DNA of 64,000 nucleotides from Nicotiana tabacum (Eukaryota > Streptophyta > Magnoliopsida > Solanales > Solanaceae), in contig NC_134082.1 in assembly GCF_000715075.1 (NCBI RefSeq), positions 214,632,948 to 214,696,947 of the forward strand. The letters run 5' to 3'. The position numbers and the translations under genes are program-made. Shown here one piece after another: positions 10,181 to 22,198 of this stretch. Position 1 is the stretch's first letter, and each line of letters opens with the position of its first letter. Under the pieces are notes generated by a model. It did no database searches, was not told the origin of the DNA, and saw nothing but the letters and a program-made list of their open reading frames with translations.

Positions 10181-12299
10181 ACCAATTTTAATCCCGAATC
10201 GAGGAAAAGAATGACTCCATATTACAGTCTGCGCACCAGAAATCCGGATAAGGAATTTTGTTAACCCGGGAGAAGGTGTTAGGCATTCCCGAGTTCCGTG
10301 GTTCTAGCACGGTCGCTCAACTGTTATATTTGGCTTGATTATCTGATTTTGTACATGTTAAACCTATGTGCAAGTTTTAAACTCTTGACCGCTTTTATTA
10401 TTATTTTTTACGAGAATTGCAACGTCGTGAAAATATATCTCGAACCACGTTACATCAATGCACCCGTGGTTATTGACATATCTCGACTTGGTTGAGATTT
10501 GGATTTGAGTCACATAAATGTGCACCCGAATTAAGAAAAATAAATTATTAAGACGCGCCTAAAGCAACTAACGTATTGTTATTTTGGGGAAGACCGTGAA
10601 ATTTGCTAAACGACATGTCCCGAATTCTAAGTATTTTTAATATATATACATTTAGAGGGCACCGCAGCTTCTACATTTTTTGTTTGTCGAGGCTCGTCTC
10701 ATTTATTATTAAAAGGAATTTACAACGTCATGGAAATGCATCTCGGGCCACGCCATAATCAATATACTCATGATTAGAGACACATTTCGATTCCGTTGAG
10801 ATTTAGATTTGGGTCACATAAATGTGCACCCGAGTTTAGGAAAATTAAATTATTAAAGGCGCGCCTAAAGCAACTAGCGCATTATTATTTTGGGTAGGGC
10901 CGTGAAATTTGCTAAAACGGCCCGTCCCAGAATCTAAGTATTTAATATATACATTTAGAGGGCCCCACAGCTTGTATTTTTATTTGGCGAGGCTCGTTTC
11001 ATTTTATTTAAAAAGGATAAACCTACAACGATTATATTTTCTATTAAGTTCGTTTTTAAAAAAAAAGAAATCCTAATTTATTAATCGAACAATGGAAGCT
11101 AGTAGGATACACGGCTAATGAAGAATACCTCAAGCTTGACGAATCACAATTAAACATGAACCTACATTTAGAACTAAACCATATGATGAACAACTGAATA
11201 ATGACTAATAAAATTATAACAGAGCTTATTAAATCAATCCGACTACCCGTTCGGCAAGCTAGTCACGAACATGAAAACTTTTGTACAACTTTCGTCTAGC
11301 ATGCCCATTCGAGATAGCAATAACATAAATACAAAACTAAAACTCGACGGATTTAAACAAAATCTTCAACATAACATGTATTCAAGCTCGGACACGATAG
11401 TAACCGATAGCAACTCAAACAAAGATTAGAAAACGAACCTCTAATGATAAACACTGCTGGGGATTTACAACTCATTCATCAAACCGAAATGGAGCCATAG
11501 TCGGTGAAATGACGCAACGAGACCAACGAACTGGAACCTCACCTCGGCACTCGAACGGACTTCAAACGGGAAACCATGGAAACAGTCATCACAGCTCAAA
11601 CGGAATAGCTCGCGCCAAAACTCGAACACGAACGGGCTGAGCATGAACCATGGTTGCTACTGGTTTTCCCGGTGTGTTACTGGAGGGGTCGTGGTCTGGT
11701 GGTAGTTTGGACGTGGTGTTCAATGGTCGTTTGATCCACTGCTTGGCGTGAGGAAACAACGGGGAGACTGGTGGTGGCGTGAGGTCGAGCTGGAGGTTTG
11801 GTGGTGTACGCCGGTGGTCGACGAGGGGTCAGCTGGATGGAGGTGGGCGATGGAACTGGTGGTTTTGCTGGACGTGAGGAGGAGGGGGTTTGACGGGAGG
11901 TTAGGTTGTTGCTGTTGGTCGTGGTGCTGGGGGAAGATGACAGGCCTGTTTGGTTGTGACAGTAGGTCGACGGAGGGAAGGGAGACTGGTGGTTGACGGT
12001 GGTTTTGGTGGTGGGAAGGGCCTGTTTGGTGTAGGGTTTGGTTGCGACAGTAGGGGTGCCGGGGAAGGTGACGGAGTGGTGTTTGGACAGTAGGGAAGGT
12101 GACGCAGCAGCAACAGCAACAGCTGCTGCTCGACGGGGCTGGTGGTTGACGTCGGGGGAAGTAGGGTTCCCTTTTTTTCTTTCGTATGGTTTTCTTTCTT
12201 TCTTCTTTATGAAGAAGAAAGATGAACAGTAGTTCCCCAGTTGGTTTTTCCAAAAGCCCCTCCCGTTCAAAATTTTCAGTCCGTGTATTTGTGCCCATT

Positions 12300-12420
12300 T
12301 GCCCAGAAAAATGAGCCCCACGCGTGGTGGGGTTCGAGGCTTGTGTTCCCCACGCGTGGTGGGGTTCCCCGTGTATGGGATTCCGTCCGTGTTCCCCACG
12401 TGTGGCGGACTCGGATTATT
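12300..12420 (-). promoter_or_regulatory. Palindrome cluster in element 1 LTR
   Basis: Three neighbouring motifs, CCCCACGCGTGG, CCCCACGCGTGG and CCCCACGTGTGGCGG, resemble CGCG-box and G-box sites. The same cluster is at 295-415 in the 3' LTR, with one site changed to CATGCGTGG. It could be a promoter or enhancer part of U3; this is inference from motif density. Confidence 0.4.
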
Positions 12421-12975
12421 ATGGGCTAGGTCCGAAAATTAGGCCTAAAACCGGGTAGTTTGAACCCGAATATTATTCTTTTGCCCGGATCCGAGAATAA
12501 GAAACCGTTGCTTAACTAGTCCTATGTAAGCAAAATAACTACCAAAAATAAGACTAATATTTAAACAAAACTATATCTCTTGTTTTTTTTAAATATTTTT
12601 TTTCAAGATTTAAAATAGCTACAAAATATTAATAAAACTATTTTTTTGTAATTTTCGTTTTTATATAAAAATAAAATATAAAGTAATATATTTTTATATT
12701 TTTCAAAATTAAAATGACTATCAAACATTAATAGAACTATATATTTTTGTAATTTTTGAATTTATATAAAGTACCAAAATAAAGTGTAATTTTTTTTGTA
12801 TTTTTTCAAATTTATGAGAAATACATAAACTAAAATTTATATGTATTTTTGTGATTTTTCCTTTTTTGTAATGAAATAAAGTAAAATAGTTAAATGGCTA
12901 TATTAGACCCAATTTCACATATTCACGCTAAAAATGTGAAAATTCTCGGGGAGGGTCAAAAATCCGGTGTCTACA

Positions 12976-13707
12976 CATAGGGCCGACAATATCCATCCCC
13001 TATTTTATGAATGGCCACGAGGATATAACTAAATAAAGTTGTTCTTCGGGTTGATGGATCATCGCTGCAAACTTTTGACATTTATCACAATTTTCGAACA
13101 AACTCCTTAGTGTCTTTTTCCATGCTATTCCAGTAGTATCCTACTCTAGTGATTTTGTGAATCAACGATTCGGCGCCGGAATGGTTCCGACAAGTACCTT
13201 CATAGACCTCTCGTAAAACATAATCGGTGTCTCCTGGTCCTAAACATACTGCCAATGGTCCATCGAATGTCCTTCTGTATAATGTTCCATCTTCATCCCA
13301 TGTGAATCGAGCAGTTTTGGTTCATAGGGCCCTCAACTCTTTAGGGTCTAATGGGAGATTTCCATTTTTCAAGAATTCAATATATTTATTTCTCCAATCC
13401 TAGGTCAAGCTTGTAGAGTTTATATCGGCATGACCTTCCTCGATCACAGATCTCGAGAGTTAAACGATAGTCCCCGAGCTGATCTCATCTTCTTCGATCG
13501 ATGACCCCAGATTTTCAAGTGCATCGGCCTCACTATTTTGTTCTCGATGTACATGCTATAAAGTCCATTCCTTGAAACTGTGCAAAGTTGCCTGCAGCTT
13601 GTCCAAATACCTCTGCATTCTATCCTCTCGAACTTCGAAGGTTTTGTTTACTTGGTTCGCCACCAGTAAAGAGTCACACTTGGCTTCAATGACTTCTGCT
13701 CCTAAGC
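12976..13707 (-). pseudogene. Element 2 integrase, truncated by element 1
   Basis: On the minus strand, decayed frames after the second RNase H show zinc-finger region remnants with VGYYWNSMEKDTKEFVRK-like residues, ending in the core start PFIK-stop-GMDIVGP at 12976-13015. The GMDIVGP string is typical of the region of the first catalytic Asp in gypsy integrases. The rest of the core is missing because element 1 begins at 12975. Several stops interrupt it. Confidence 0.7.
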
Positions 13708-14029
13708 TTTAAGCTAGCTTGACACCTGCAATCATGACCTTGTACTCGGCCTCATTGTTAGTCAACATAGAAGTTTTGATAGACTGCCCAATAGTGCTAC
13801 CCGTGGGCGGCTTCAAAACGATGTCTAGCCCGTACCCCTTCACATTCGAAGCACCATGTGTGAAAAGGGTCCATACCCCCGATGATGTGCCTGATTTTAA
13901 CAAAAGTTCTTTTTCAACTTCGGGTACGAGAGTTGGCATGAAATCGGCCACGAAGTCCACCAAAATTTGAGACTTGATGGTCATTCGGGGTTGGTACTCG
14001 ATATCATACCCACTAGTTCGATGACCCAT
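13560..14029 (-). pseudogene. Element 2 second RNase H (aRNH type)
   Basis: The frame shows LFTHGASNVKGYGLDIVL, then NNEAEYKVMIAGVKLA and, after a stop, CDSLLVANQVNKTFEV. Tat-lineage elements carry an extra RNase H near the integrase whose usual first motif is DGASN; here the Asp is His. The Glu of NNEAEY and the Asp of CDSLL are present. The first change would remove a metal ligand, in keeping with a dead copy. Confidence 0.75.
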
Positions 14030-15482
14030 TTGGCCAATCGACCCGACGGTTCGGGCTTGTGAAAAAGATTACAAAGTGGGTACGTGGTTAACACATATAT
14101 GGTGTGACATTGAAAGTATGGTTTTAACTTTCTAGAAGCGCTTATTAGTGCAAGTGCCAATTTCTCTAAGTGTGGATACCTAGTTTCTGCTTCTCCCAAG
14201 GTTCGACTTACATAATAAATGGGAGAAGGCGTACCTTGCTCTTCTCGAACTAGGACACCACCTGCAATTTCTGACACTGCCAAGTATAAGTAAAGTTTCT
14301 CATCTACCTTTGGAGTGTGAAGCAATGGTAGGCTCGATAAGTATCACTTTAGTTCCTCTAATGCATGTTCGCATTCCAGGGTCCAAGTGAAATCGTTCTT
14401 ATTTTTGAGTAGAGAGAAAAATTTGTGGCTCTGATCCGACGACCTCGAGATAAATCGGCCTAATGCAGCTATCCTTCTAGTTAGTCTCTGCACGGCTTTT
14501 ACACTGTCCATGATGGTGATGTCCTTGATGGACTTGATTTTATCGACGTTGATCTCGATCCCCCGATTCGACACCATAAATCCTAGGAATTTGCCCGATC
14601 CAACCCCGAAAGCACATTTCTCGGGGTTGAGCTTCATGTTATATTTCCTCAAAATCTTGAATGTTTCTTGTAAATGAGCCAAATGGTCCTCTACGTGCAA
14701 GGACTTAACTAGCATGTCATCGATATAAACTTTCATTGACTTACCTATTTGTTCTTCGAACATTTTATTTACTAGGCATTGGTAAGTAGCTCCATCATTT
14801 TTTAGCTCGAAGGGCATTACATTATAACAATATGTTCCATACTTGGTGATAAATGAAGTATTTTCCTGGTCTTCCGGGTTTATTTGAATTTGATTGTACC
14901 CGGAGTAGGCATCAAAAGAGGTAAGGATCTCATGGCCAGCTGTAGCATCGATCATGCGATCGATGTTTGGCAGTGGAAAATAGGGGCATGACTTGTTTAA
15001 ATCTTTATAATTTACACGCATTAAGTTTGTTCCTCTTTTTAGGGACTACAACCACATTGGCTAGCCATTCAGGATATTTTTACCTCCCGAATGGACCCTA
15101 TTTTGAGAAGTTTAGTTACTTCTTCCTTTATGAATGCGTGCTTTACCTCGGATTGGGGCCTTCTCTTTTATTTCACCGGTTTGAACCTAGGGTCAAGGCT
15201 TAGCCGATGCGTTGTTATCTCCGGTGGGATCTCTATCATGTCTAAATAGGACCAAGCAAAATAATCTATGTTATCAATAAAAAATTGAATAAGCTTTTTT
15301 TCCTGAGTTCGAGGATTAATCATGTTCCCAGGTATACTTTTCGCTCTAGTAGGTACTCGATCAATATAACCTGTTCCAGCTCTTCGACCGTTGATTTGGT
15401 GGCGTCCGAATCTTCGGGAACAATAAAAGTTCGAGGAGTTAGAAAATCCTCTTCTTCTTCTTCTATCACTTAATTCCCTCAT
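13981..15482 (-). pseudogene. Element 2 reverse transcriptase and first RNase H
   Basis: 15482-15168 gives the conserved entry to RT (FFIDNIDYFAWSYLDM). 15021-14344 gives the palm with MRVNYKDLNK, FDAYSGYNQIQ, and the catalytic YIDD at VYIDDMLVKS. 14325-13990 gives the tethering RNase H-like part (YVSRTLGEAETRYPHLEK). Frames shift between 15168 and 15021 and stops break the reading, so this is a dead copy. Family assignment to Ty3/gypsy, Tat lineage, rests on the RT signature plus the second RNase H next to it. Confidence 0.88.
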
Positions 15483-15521
15483 TCCTTTCGAGGTTGGTGG
15501 CTGTGATTGCTATTTGGCTTC

Positions 15522-15968
15522 CTATTTACCTTTGATGCTCGACTTTTCCGAGGTTGATAGCGTTGATACTGGCGTTACCTCATCGACCGCAAACATTTTG
15601 TTTGTAGCATGCTGCTCCCCGTATACTATTTTTACACCGTCCAACATCGGGAATTTCATCATTTGGTGGAGATTCGAGGGGATTGCCCTCATATTGTGAA
15701 TCCAAGGTCTTCCAAGTAGGGCATTGTACCTTATGTCGCCCTCAATCATGTGGAATTCGGTATCTTGAATGATTCCAGCCACGTTCACTGGCAAAATAAT
15801 CTCCCCTTTAGTTGTATCACTGGCCATATTAAAGCCGTTTAAGACCTGAATTGCGGGCACGATTTGATCTTGTAGGCCGAGCTGCTCCACGACCCTTGAT
15901 CGGATGATATTCGTCGAGCTACCTGGATCCACTAAAACACGCTTAACCTGAACTTTATTTAATAACAT
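15522..15968 (-). pseudogene. Element 2 aspartic protease
   Basis: Residues VLVDPGSSTNII form the active-site region, where D-S/T-G is usual; here Pro follows Asp. The flap and the later ALLGRPWIHNM signature of gypsy proteases are present. It is in the same frame as the gag C-terminus at 15996-16496, which points to a gag-pro-pol polyprotein broken by a stop near 15995. Confidence 0.82.
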
Positions 15969-15995
15969 AGAAATTACCAGTGCATCATTGTGTGG

Positions 15996-17772
15996 CTAAG
16001 AAATGCCTTCTGCTTCTTCGTCGTTGCATGATAAGGAGCCTTCGGGCACATATTCTCGGGTTCGTTTCTCCATGGTGATTGATACCTTAGTGTGTTTGAA
16101 TATGGGTCTATGTGGAATGTCCACCCCACCGATGATCATATGAATGATATGTTGGGGTTCCTCTTGTTCATTTTTCCTGTTGGCGTCCCTTTCTCTAAAA
16201 TGATTCTTGGCTCGATCGCTGAGGAACTCTCGAAGGTGGCCCTCATTGAATAGATGGGCTACCTCCTCTCTTAATTGCCTGCAATCCTTGGTCTTGTGGC
16301 CATGCGTGCCATGATACTTGCACATCAAATTTGGGTTTCTTTGGGAAGGATTGGTCTGTATGGGTCTGGGCCACCTAGTATCTTTGATACTTCCGATTGC
16401 CGATACGATGCCCGATGCGTTAATGCTAAAGTCATATTCCGATAACCGAGGTGCCTCTACAGGATCGGTATGCTTAACAAAACCACTTTTGCTCATAAGT
16501 CCCCGAGAATTTTTTCCTCGATCATTTCGGACGGGATTGAGTCCTCAACTATTGTTCCTTAGATTTATGGTATACGGTTGATATCATTCTCTATTTGATC
16601 TTGGCTCTCTGTCGACGTCCCTCGGGGTTTTAACTGCCAACCTATTTGGATGTACTAAACCATAAAGGGCTCTTAATTGGTCGTTCTCGACCCTGATCTT
16701 CGATTGATATCGGTTGTGCACATCTGCCCAAGTTACAGCTGGATACTCGACCAAATTTTGTTTCATCTGTCGTGACGCTATCGAACTCCGCTCGTTCAAC
16801 CCTTGGGTGAAAGCTTGAACGGCCCAATCATCTGTGACTGGTGGCAACTCCATGCATTCCATTTGAAATCGGGATACAAACTCCCTCATCATTTCGTTAT
16901 CCCTTTGTCTTATCTTGAAAAAGACCGATTTTCTTGTTGCGACCTTTATGTCCCCCGCGTGTGCCTTCACAAAAGAATCTGCGAACATGGAAAATGAGTC
17001 GATAGAATTTGGTGGCAGGTTGTGATACCAAATCATTGCTCCCTTTGATAAAGTTTTCCCAATTTTTTTCAACAGAACGGACTCAATATCATCATCATCT
17101 AAGTCATTTCCCTTTATTCCGCACGTATACGAAGTGATGCATTCATTAGGATCGGTGGTCCCATTATATTTAGGTTTGTCCGGCATACGGAACTTCTTAG
17201 GAATGGGCTTCGGAGCCGCACTTTGAGGAAAAGGATTCTGCACGAACTTTTTCGAATCCAAACCATTTAGGATCGGAGGTGCCCCGGTATCTGATCAACT
17301 CGGGAGTTGTATGTTTCTACCTTTTTATCATTATCTTCTATTTTCTTCTCTCCTAACTCAATTCTTTTGGTGAGCTCCTCGAGCATTTTCATTATTGCAG
17401 GATCAGTCCCTGATGCATAACCATTCGACCTTTTTGGCACTAGCTCGGTACGACGAGTGATTTCTAGATCGACCCCACTTGGAGTCCTATGTTGATTTTG
17501 CAACTGAGCGGACTGTTAAGCCTGTAGCATCTCGAATATCACGTGGAGACTAACTCCTCTGTCTCCTCTGCCCTGTGTATATTCCCTTCGGGGTTCGCGC
17601 CTAGGTCCGCATTTAGAGTAACGTGTGAACTGATATCGGCTGGATCGGTAACCAGTGCTCCTCCGAGATTAGCCGGTGGCGCCTAGGCTCCTGGAGTAAT
17701 TGCATTATCATTTTTCCCATGAAATCCGAGACCATCATTACCGTGTACGGGTGCATTTTGTGAGTTTGACAT
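15996..17772 (-). pseudogene. Element 2 gag
   Basis: The likely start is ATG at 17772 (MSNSQNAPVHG), 95 bp after the PBS. The main retrotransposon-gag domain is at 17261-16584 (DPNECITSY, AMIWYHNLPPNSIDSF, FVSRFQMEC). A zinc knuckle of the variant form C-x2-H-x4-H-x4-C lies at 16281-16322. Stops and at least two frame changes lie between 17772 and 17267. Gag packages the element RNA. Confidence 0.82.
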
Positions 17773-17866
17773 ATTTTATCCTGAGAGAAAAAAACACTTG
17801 ACAAGAACAAGTGTGAAATAACGTGTGTTATCAGAATCAGCACATAAACAATCACTATTATCCTTA

Positions 17867-17884
17867 GCCCTACGGTGGACGCCA
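17867..17884 (-). other. Element 2 primer binding site
   Basis: The minus strand reads TGGCGTCCACCGTAGGGC, three bases after the LTR end. It starts with TGG as expected and differs in sequence from the PBS of elements 1 and 3, so element 2 is a different family. Confidence 0.8.
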
Positions 17885-17887
17885 AAA

Positions 17888-18396
17888 TGTTTACCCTAAA
17901 ATTCGAGTAACAATTAAACTTATATTGTGGTTTTAAGGATATGTGATTTAATCCAATACCAATTAATAAACAAGGAATTAAATAGATAAATTAGAGAATA
18001 AAATAGATCAAACCAATATACAAGCCAAATCTCGACCTCGACCTATGGTAGTCTCGAGGTGTGATAATAGGAATAGCAAATTATAAAGCAACTCTAACAA
18101 ACAATAAGTGAAATATCAGGAAAGTAATGAGCGTATATTTTCTTATCGGTGAACAATGATGGTTACAAATGAGTGGGATCCCCCTTTATATAGTAAGGGA
18201 ATCCTAAATAAGGTACCCTTCTAACTATAGTAGGAAATCATATTAACAACTAATTAACCGCTATAGTCTGATTCGTTCTGAGATTCACGCCACGATCTCC
18301 GGTCTGTTACGGATATCTTGCCCTTTCCATTACTGCCTTATACCGTCATGAGTTCGAAGCATGCTCCTTTCTGAACTCGATTAACGATGTCGACCT
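17888..18396 (-). repeat. Element 2 5' LTR, PBS-proximal part
   Basis: On the minus strand this ends GGGTAAACA at 17888. A TATA box, CTATATAAAGGG, lies at 18182-18193, and the sequence downstream is the expected leader. The LTR is split by element 3; the other piece is at 40434-40544. Together they give about 620 bp. The last five bases, GACCT (18392-18396), are the target duplication of element 3. Confidence 0.85.
18182..18193 (-). promoter_or_regulatory. TATA box of element 2 LTR
   Basis: The minus strand reads CTATATAAAGGG, a near-ideal plant TATA box about 300 bp before the LTR end. Confidence 0.65.
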
Positions 18397-20010
18397 TGTG
18401 AGCACGTGATTTTTGCCCTATATGAATTACTCCCATAAATTCAACACAAAATAATTTCTTTCAGTAGTTGCAATTTTATGGATTTCGTGGCATTTTATGT
18501 TAAATGTTTGCATCTGTCTGTGTATTTTTATTTGTTTAAGGAAAAATACAAAAATATGTGCATTCGCATTTAGGGTCTAATTTAACATTTTAGGATTAAT
18601 CAAGTAATTAAGTTATTTTATAAAAAAGGGGAAAATCACAAAAATGGTCATTTTGCACCTTTTAATTTTAATTTGGATCGTGAGTAGTTTTTCTTTAATT
18701 TGCTAAGATATTTGAGTAGGAATTAATTTAGGTTTATTTGAATTAATTTAGGTTTAGATTGAATTTTAATTTGAATCTAAAAGAAAATTGAGAAATTAGA
18801 ATAAATTGAAACGAAAAAAAGGGTTTTGAATCAGATTTTTTAGGCCTTATTTAAATTCTCAATTTCCAAGCCCAAACCAAACACCTTTGAACTCGCCCAG
18901 TCCAGCCCATAACCCGTCCCTGACTTGGTCCGGTTTCCCCCACTTATCCAAACGACCCCATTTAGGCTAGGTGTTAATCTAGGCCGTCGAGATTAGTTAA
19001 TCAGACGGTCGAGAACTAAGGGGTCTTTTAATACTTATATGTCCGAATCCAGACCCCCTCCTCTTATCGTCTCTCATTCTCACCTCCTCTTAGAGACCAA
19101 TAGGAACCCTAATCCGCCGCCCCTCTTTTCCCCACCTCGAGCCCGGCGGCGCCTACTCTAATCCCACCCAAATTAAAACCAAACAACCATCACACTCTCA
19201 TCTTTCAAAATCCTATACCAGTTTCCCTCGAACATGTCTCGAGCTCGTCGAATCTTAAGTTGAAGATGAGACCTAAAAAATGTCGAGCTCCAGAATCGGT
19301 AGATTTGGTGCCGATTAAGACAAAAACAGGCCTTGTTCAGGTGTTTTCATTTGAGAACACGTGATTGAGACCCTTTTCGATCAAAATCGAGAGTTTGAAA
19401 AAGAACTCCGCGGGTTGTCCAATCTGTTTAGGTATCTTTACATTTTGGTTGGTTCTTTCCTTGTATTTTTCTGTCTTCTAAAGTTATCTTTCTTCATCGC
19501 ATTTCTGTGTTTGTGTTTTCATAGTAAGCTTGTTGTTATTCATGCATGATTTGTCTGATAATCAGCTTAATTATCTTGTTGTTTGTTTAGAATTAGGTAA
19601 ATCATTCTCGATTTCTGTTTTGGTTTTGGGCTTTGGTTTAAAGTTCCCATCTCTTCTTTCTCCTGGCTAATTTTAAGTCAGTTTTGTTAGAATGTTGAAT
19701 CTTTGATTGATCTCAAGTTATGCTAAAAGACCAGCCCATTTGAATTGGGTCTAGTTTAGACCCATTTACTTGGGTCATTTGGACCCGGGTTCTGCTAGGC
19801 TGGGAGGGTAAATAATCAGGGCTCGAGGGGTAGTTTAGGAAATTGGGGAAGGGAATATTTATGTAACTACCTAGGGAAGCTTCTAGGAAGCTGGGGTTGG
19901 GGTTAGTTGTGAATTTTTGGTTTTCAACTAGGGGTATCTAGGCTATAATGAAAATTCTAAAAGGTCTTAATTGCAAAACTGAGACTTGGAAGCTGCCCTA
20001 AAGGTCTTGC

Positions 20011-20019
20011 CTATAAAGG
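20011..20019 (+). promoter_or_regulatory. Candidate TATA box in element 3 5' LTR
   Basis: CTATAAAGG is conserved at 38277-38285 in the 3' LTR. If used, transcription would start near 20045 and R-U5 would be about 2.1 kb. Another start nearer 19040 is possible. Confidence 0.4.
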
Positions 20020-22019
20020 CACTCTACCTTGATATTCAAGGCAGAGGGGGGAAGGGAAATAATCTGAAAAAATCAAAACGACTAAGACTTTGAGAGAAAG
20101 ATACTGTTCCATTACGTTCCCTTCTCTGATTCCTGAAGTCTTCAACTTCTGAAGCAACTTGTGATTCATTTGGAGTTTTAAAAAAATGGTTTGAATTAGA
20201 ACTTGTGGCTGATTTTTTTGGGATTTGAAAAGAATCTGTCATTTTGCTGGTATTGGATTTCAAAAATAGACTGAAATTGTTGTTTTGCTATTAATCATTG
20301 TTGCTAGATTGTTGCTGATCTCACCCTCTTCTCCTGATATTCTGTAGCTATTTTGTTTGCCCCAGGTACACTTTCGAATCACTGCAATGGAACATATGGA
20401 TGTTGAATGAAAAATGGTGTTCATGTCCAGATTTCAGTTTTTTTTCTTTTTTTGTCTGATTTGAGTAATTTTGTTATAGTCTGATGTTCATTGATCAGCT
20501 TATTTGCAGTTTTCAGTAAATGTCATGTAGTGGTCTATAATTGTGAAATTGGACTTTCAGTGAATGTCATGTAGCGGTCTGTAACTATAGAGTTGGACTT
20601 TCATTTTATTTCAGTAGTTTCAAGTGCATTTGAATGAATTTTTAGTTTTGCATTAGAGGTCTAATGGCATGGTGTACTACTGTTGGGTTCACTAGTTGAT
20701 ACACTTGAAGAGTCGATAACTTTGGCTCAAATAATATCAATTTAAGGGCTCTTAAGGTTGTCATCTTTGAGGGTTGATTGAACTATTCTTATATACATCA
20801 GTATATTCAAATAGGTGTATGCATGCTAGTAAAGAATCCGTGTTGTTTAATGTTGAAGGTTTCATGGAATTGGTCTATTAATTGACTTGGACCCAATGTT
20901 TGGAATTGGACAAGGTTGAGTCCACGTTAGCAATGACATTCTTATGAAATCATGTGGACAATGGGCTGGGTCCAAATATCGCGTTCCCTTTTACATTTTG
21001 ATGTTGAATCCATGTTAGGAATTCCATTTTGAAATCACGTTGATACTTTGGTTAGAGGTCATGAATGCTATTATACTTTAATGGTGAAACAAACTATATG
21101 TGAACTTTGTAACGTCATGTGAGGCATCTCTGTTCTAGAATGTGATTTGGTATAAAAAAAGACATTTCATAGCCGTTTAAGTTTCGAAAAAGTTGTCAAT
21201 ACTTATTTAACCTTAAGTTTTTTTTATGAGAAATGTAACTTGTTTCAAACAAAGACCATGAACCCTACAATTGGGCCTTTGTCATTAACCGAGAGACATC
21301 TGAAGCCTCTCAGCTAATCTAGTCTAGTTTTAGGCTTTACGTCGAGCCCAGTTCCTTTTACTTGCTTGGTTATTGTTACCTGTGTTCGGGAGCCGTTCCT
21401 TTTCCAAATTTGGGCCAGTATAATAATTGCGTAAGCTGCTCATAACTATCTAATTTGATTTAAACCTGGACTCATTAGCTTTATTTGTCTTCTTAAATGT
21501 GATCCACTTTAATTGATCGAGGCGAGCCATGTTGTATAATACAAGTAGTTTATGGCTCTTATGGGTTTGTTTAGATACCCTTTAATTAGAAATCGAGGCG
21601 TGTCATTTAGTGAATTATCCGTGGCCCTCACAAAGTCGCAAATGCGTAGTTGCTTTAGGCGCGTTATTTTAATAATTTACCTTCCTAAACTCGGGTATGC
21701 ATTTATGTGACCCAAATCCAAATTCTCAACAATGTTAAAATATGTCAAAGACCACAGGTGCATTTATGTGACGTGGTTCAAGACGTGTTTTAATAACATT
21801 GCAATCTTCCTAAAAATGAATAAAAGCGGTTATAAAGTTAAAATTGCACCATAGGCTAAAACATGTACTAAAATCAAGTAAATAGGCCGATTATAACAGT
21901 TGAGCGACCATGCTAGAACTACGGAATCCGGGAATGCCTAACACCTTCTCCCGGGTTAACAGAATTCCTTACCCAAATTTCTGTGTTCGCGGACTGTAAT
22001 ACAGAGTCAATCTTTTCCT

Positions 22020-22080
22020 CGATTCGGGATTTAAATCGGTGACTTGGGACACCATAAAATTATCCCAAGTGGCGACTCTG
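22020..22080 (+). promoter_or_regulatory. U5 hairpin with PBS echo in element 3 5' LTR
   Basis: ACTTGGGA (about 22042) pairs with TCCCAAGT (about 22063), and TGGCGACTCTG follows at 22070-22080, repeating the start of the PBS consensus found 110 bp further on. The same arrangement is at 40282-40332 in the 3' LTR and in element 1. Confidence 0.65.
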
Positions 22081-22180
22081 AATTTTATTAAAATAAAATA
22101 ATCCTGTTTCGATTGTCACTTAAATTGGAAAAACTCTCTTATACCCTTGCGGGGGTAGGAAAAAGGAGGTGTGACAGCTC

Positions 22181-22198
22181 TGACGACTCTGCTGGGGA
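22181..22198 (+). other. Element 3 primer binding site
   Basis: TGACGACTCTGCTGGGGA, four bases after the LTR end; the third base differs from TGG, probably a G-to-A decay. Complementarity to a tRNA may extend to about 22212: the reverse complement of 22192-22208 forms a full T-arm, CTGGG-TTCGATC-CCCAG. Confidence 0.85.

Larger units (their letters stand above)
10054..12975 (-). repeat. Element 1, 5' LTR (complete, 2922 bp)
   Basis: On the minus strand it starts TGTAGACACCGG at 12975 and ends GGAGGTGTGACA at 10054. The first 970 bases match 1-966. The last 300 bases or so (U5 side, 10054-10330) are clearly related to the end of the element 3 LTRs, while most of the rest is not. It contains a direct duplication of about 300 bp (10412-10700 and 10713-11000) and a GC-rich zone (11640-12240). 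The bases after 12975 (CATAG) should be the target duplication, but the other end lies outside the window. Confidence 0.92.
18397..22176 (+). repeat. Element 3, 5' LTR (3780 bp)
   Basis: It starts TGTGAGCACG and ends GGAGGTGTGACA. It is collinear with 36644-40428, with scattered substitutions and small indels. A CTATAAAGG box is at 20011. The part at 19085-19420 looks like a plant gene leader (AACCCTAATCCGCCGCCCC, then CT-rich sequence). The last 300 bases are related to the element 1 LTR. GACCT precedes it and follows the 3' LTR. Confidence 0.95.

Noticed and set aside
11677..12399. 240-residue Pro/Thr/Ser-rich frame on the minus strand
   Set aside because: Lies inside the LTR in a GC-rich zone, is low-complexity, and the matching stretch 1-400 differs by indels. 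Not supported as a gene.
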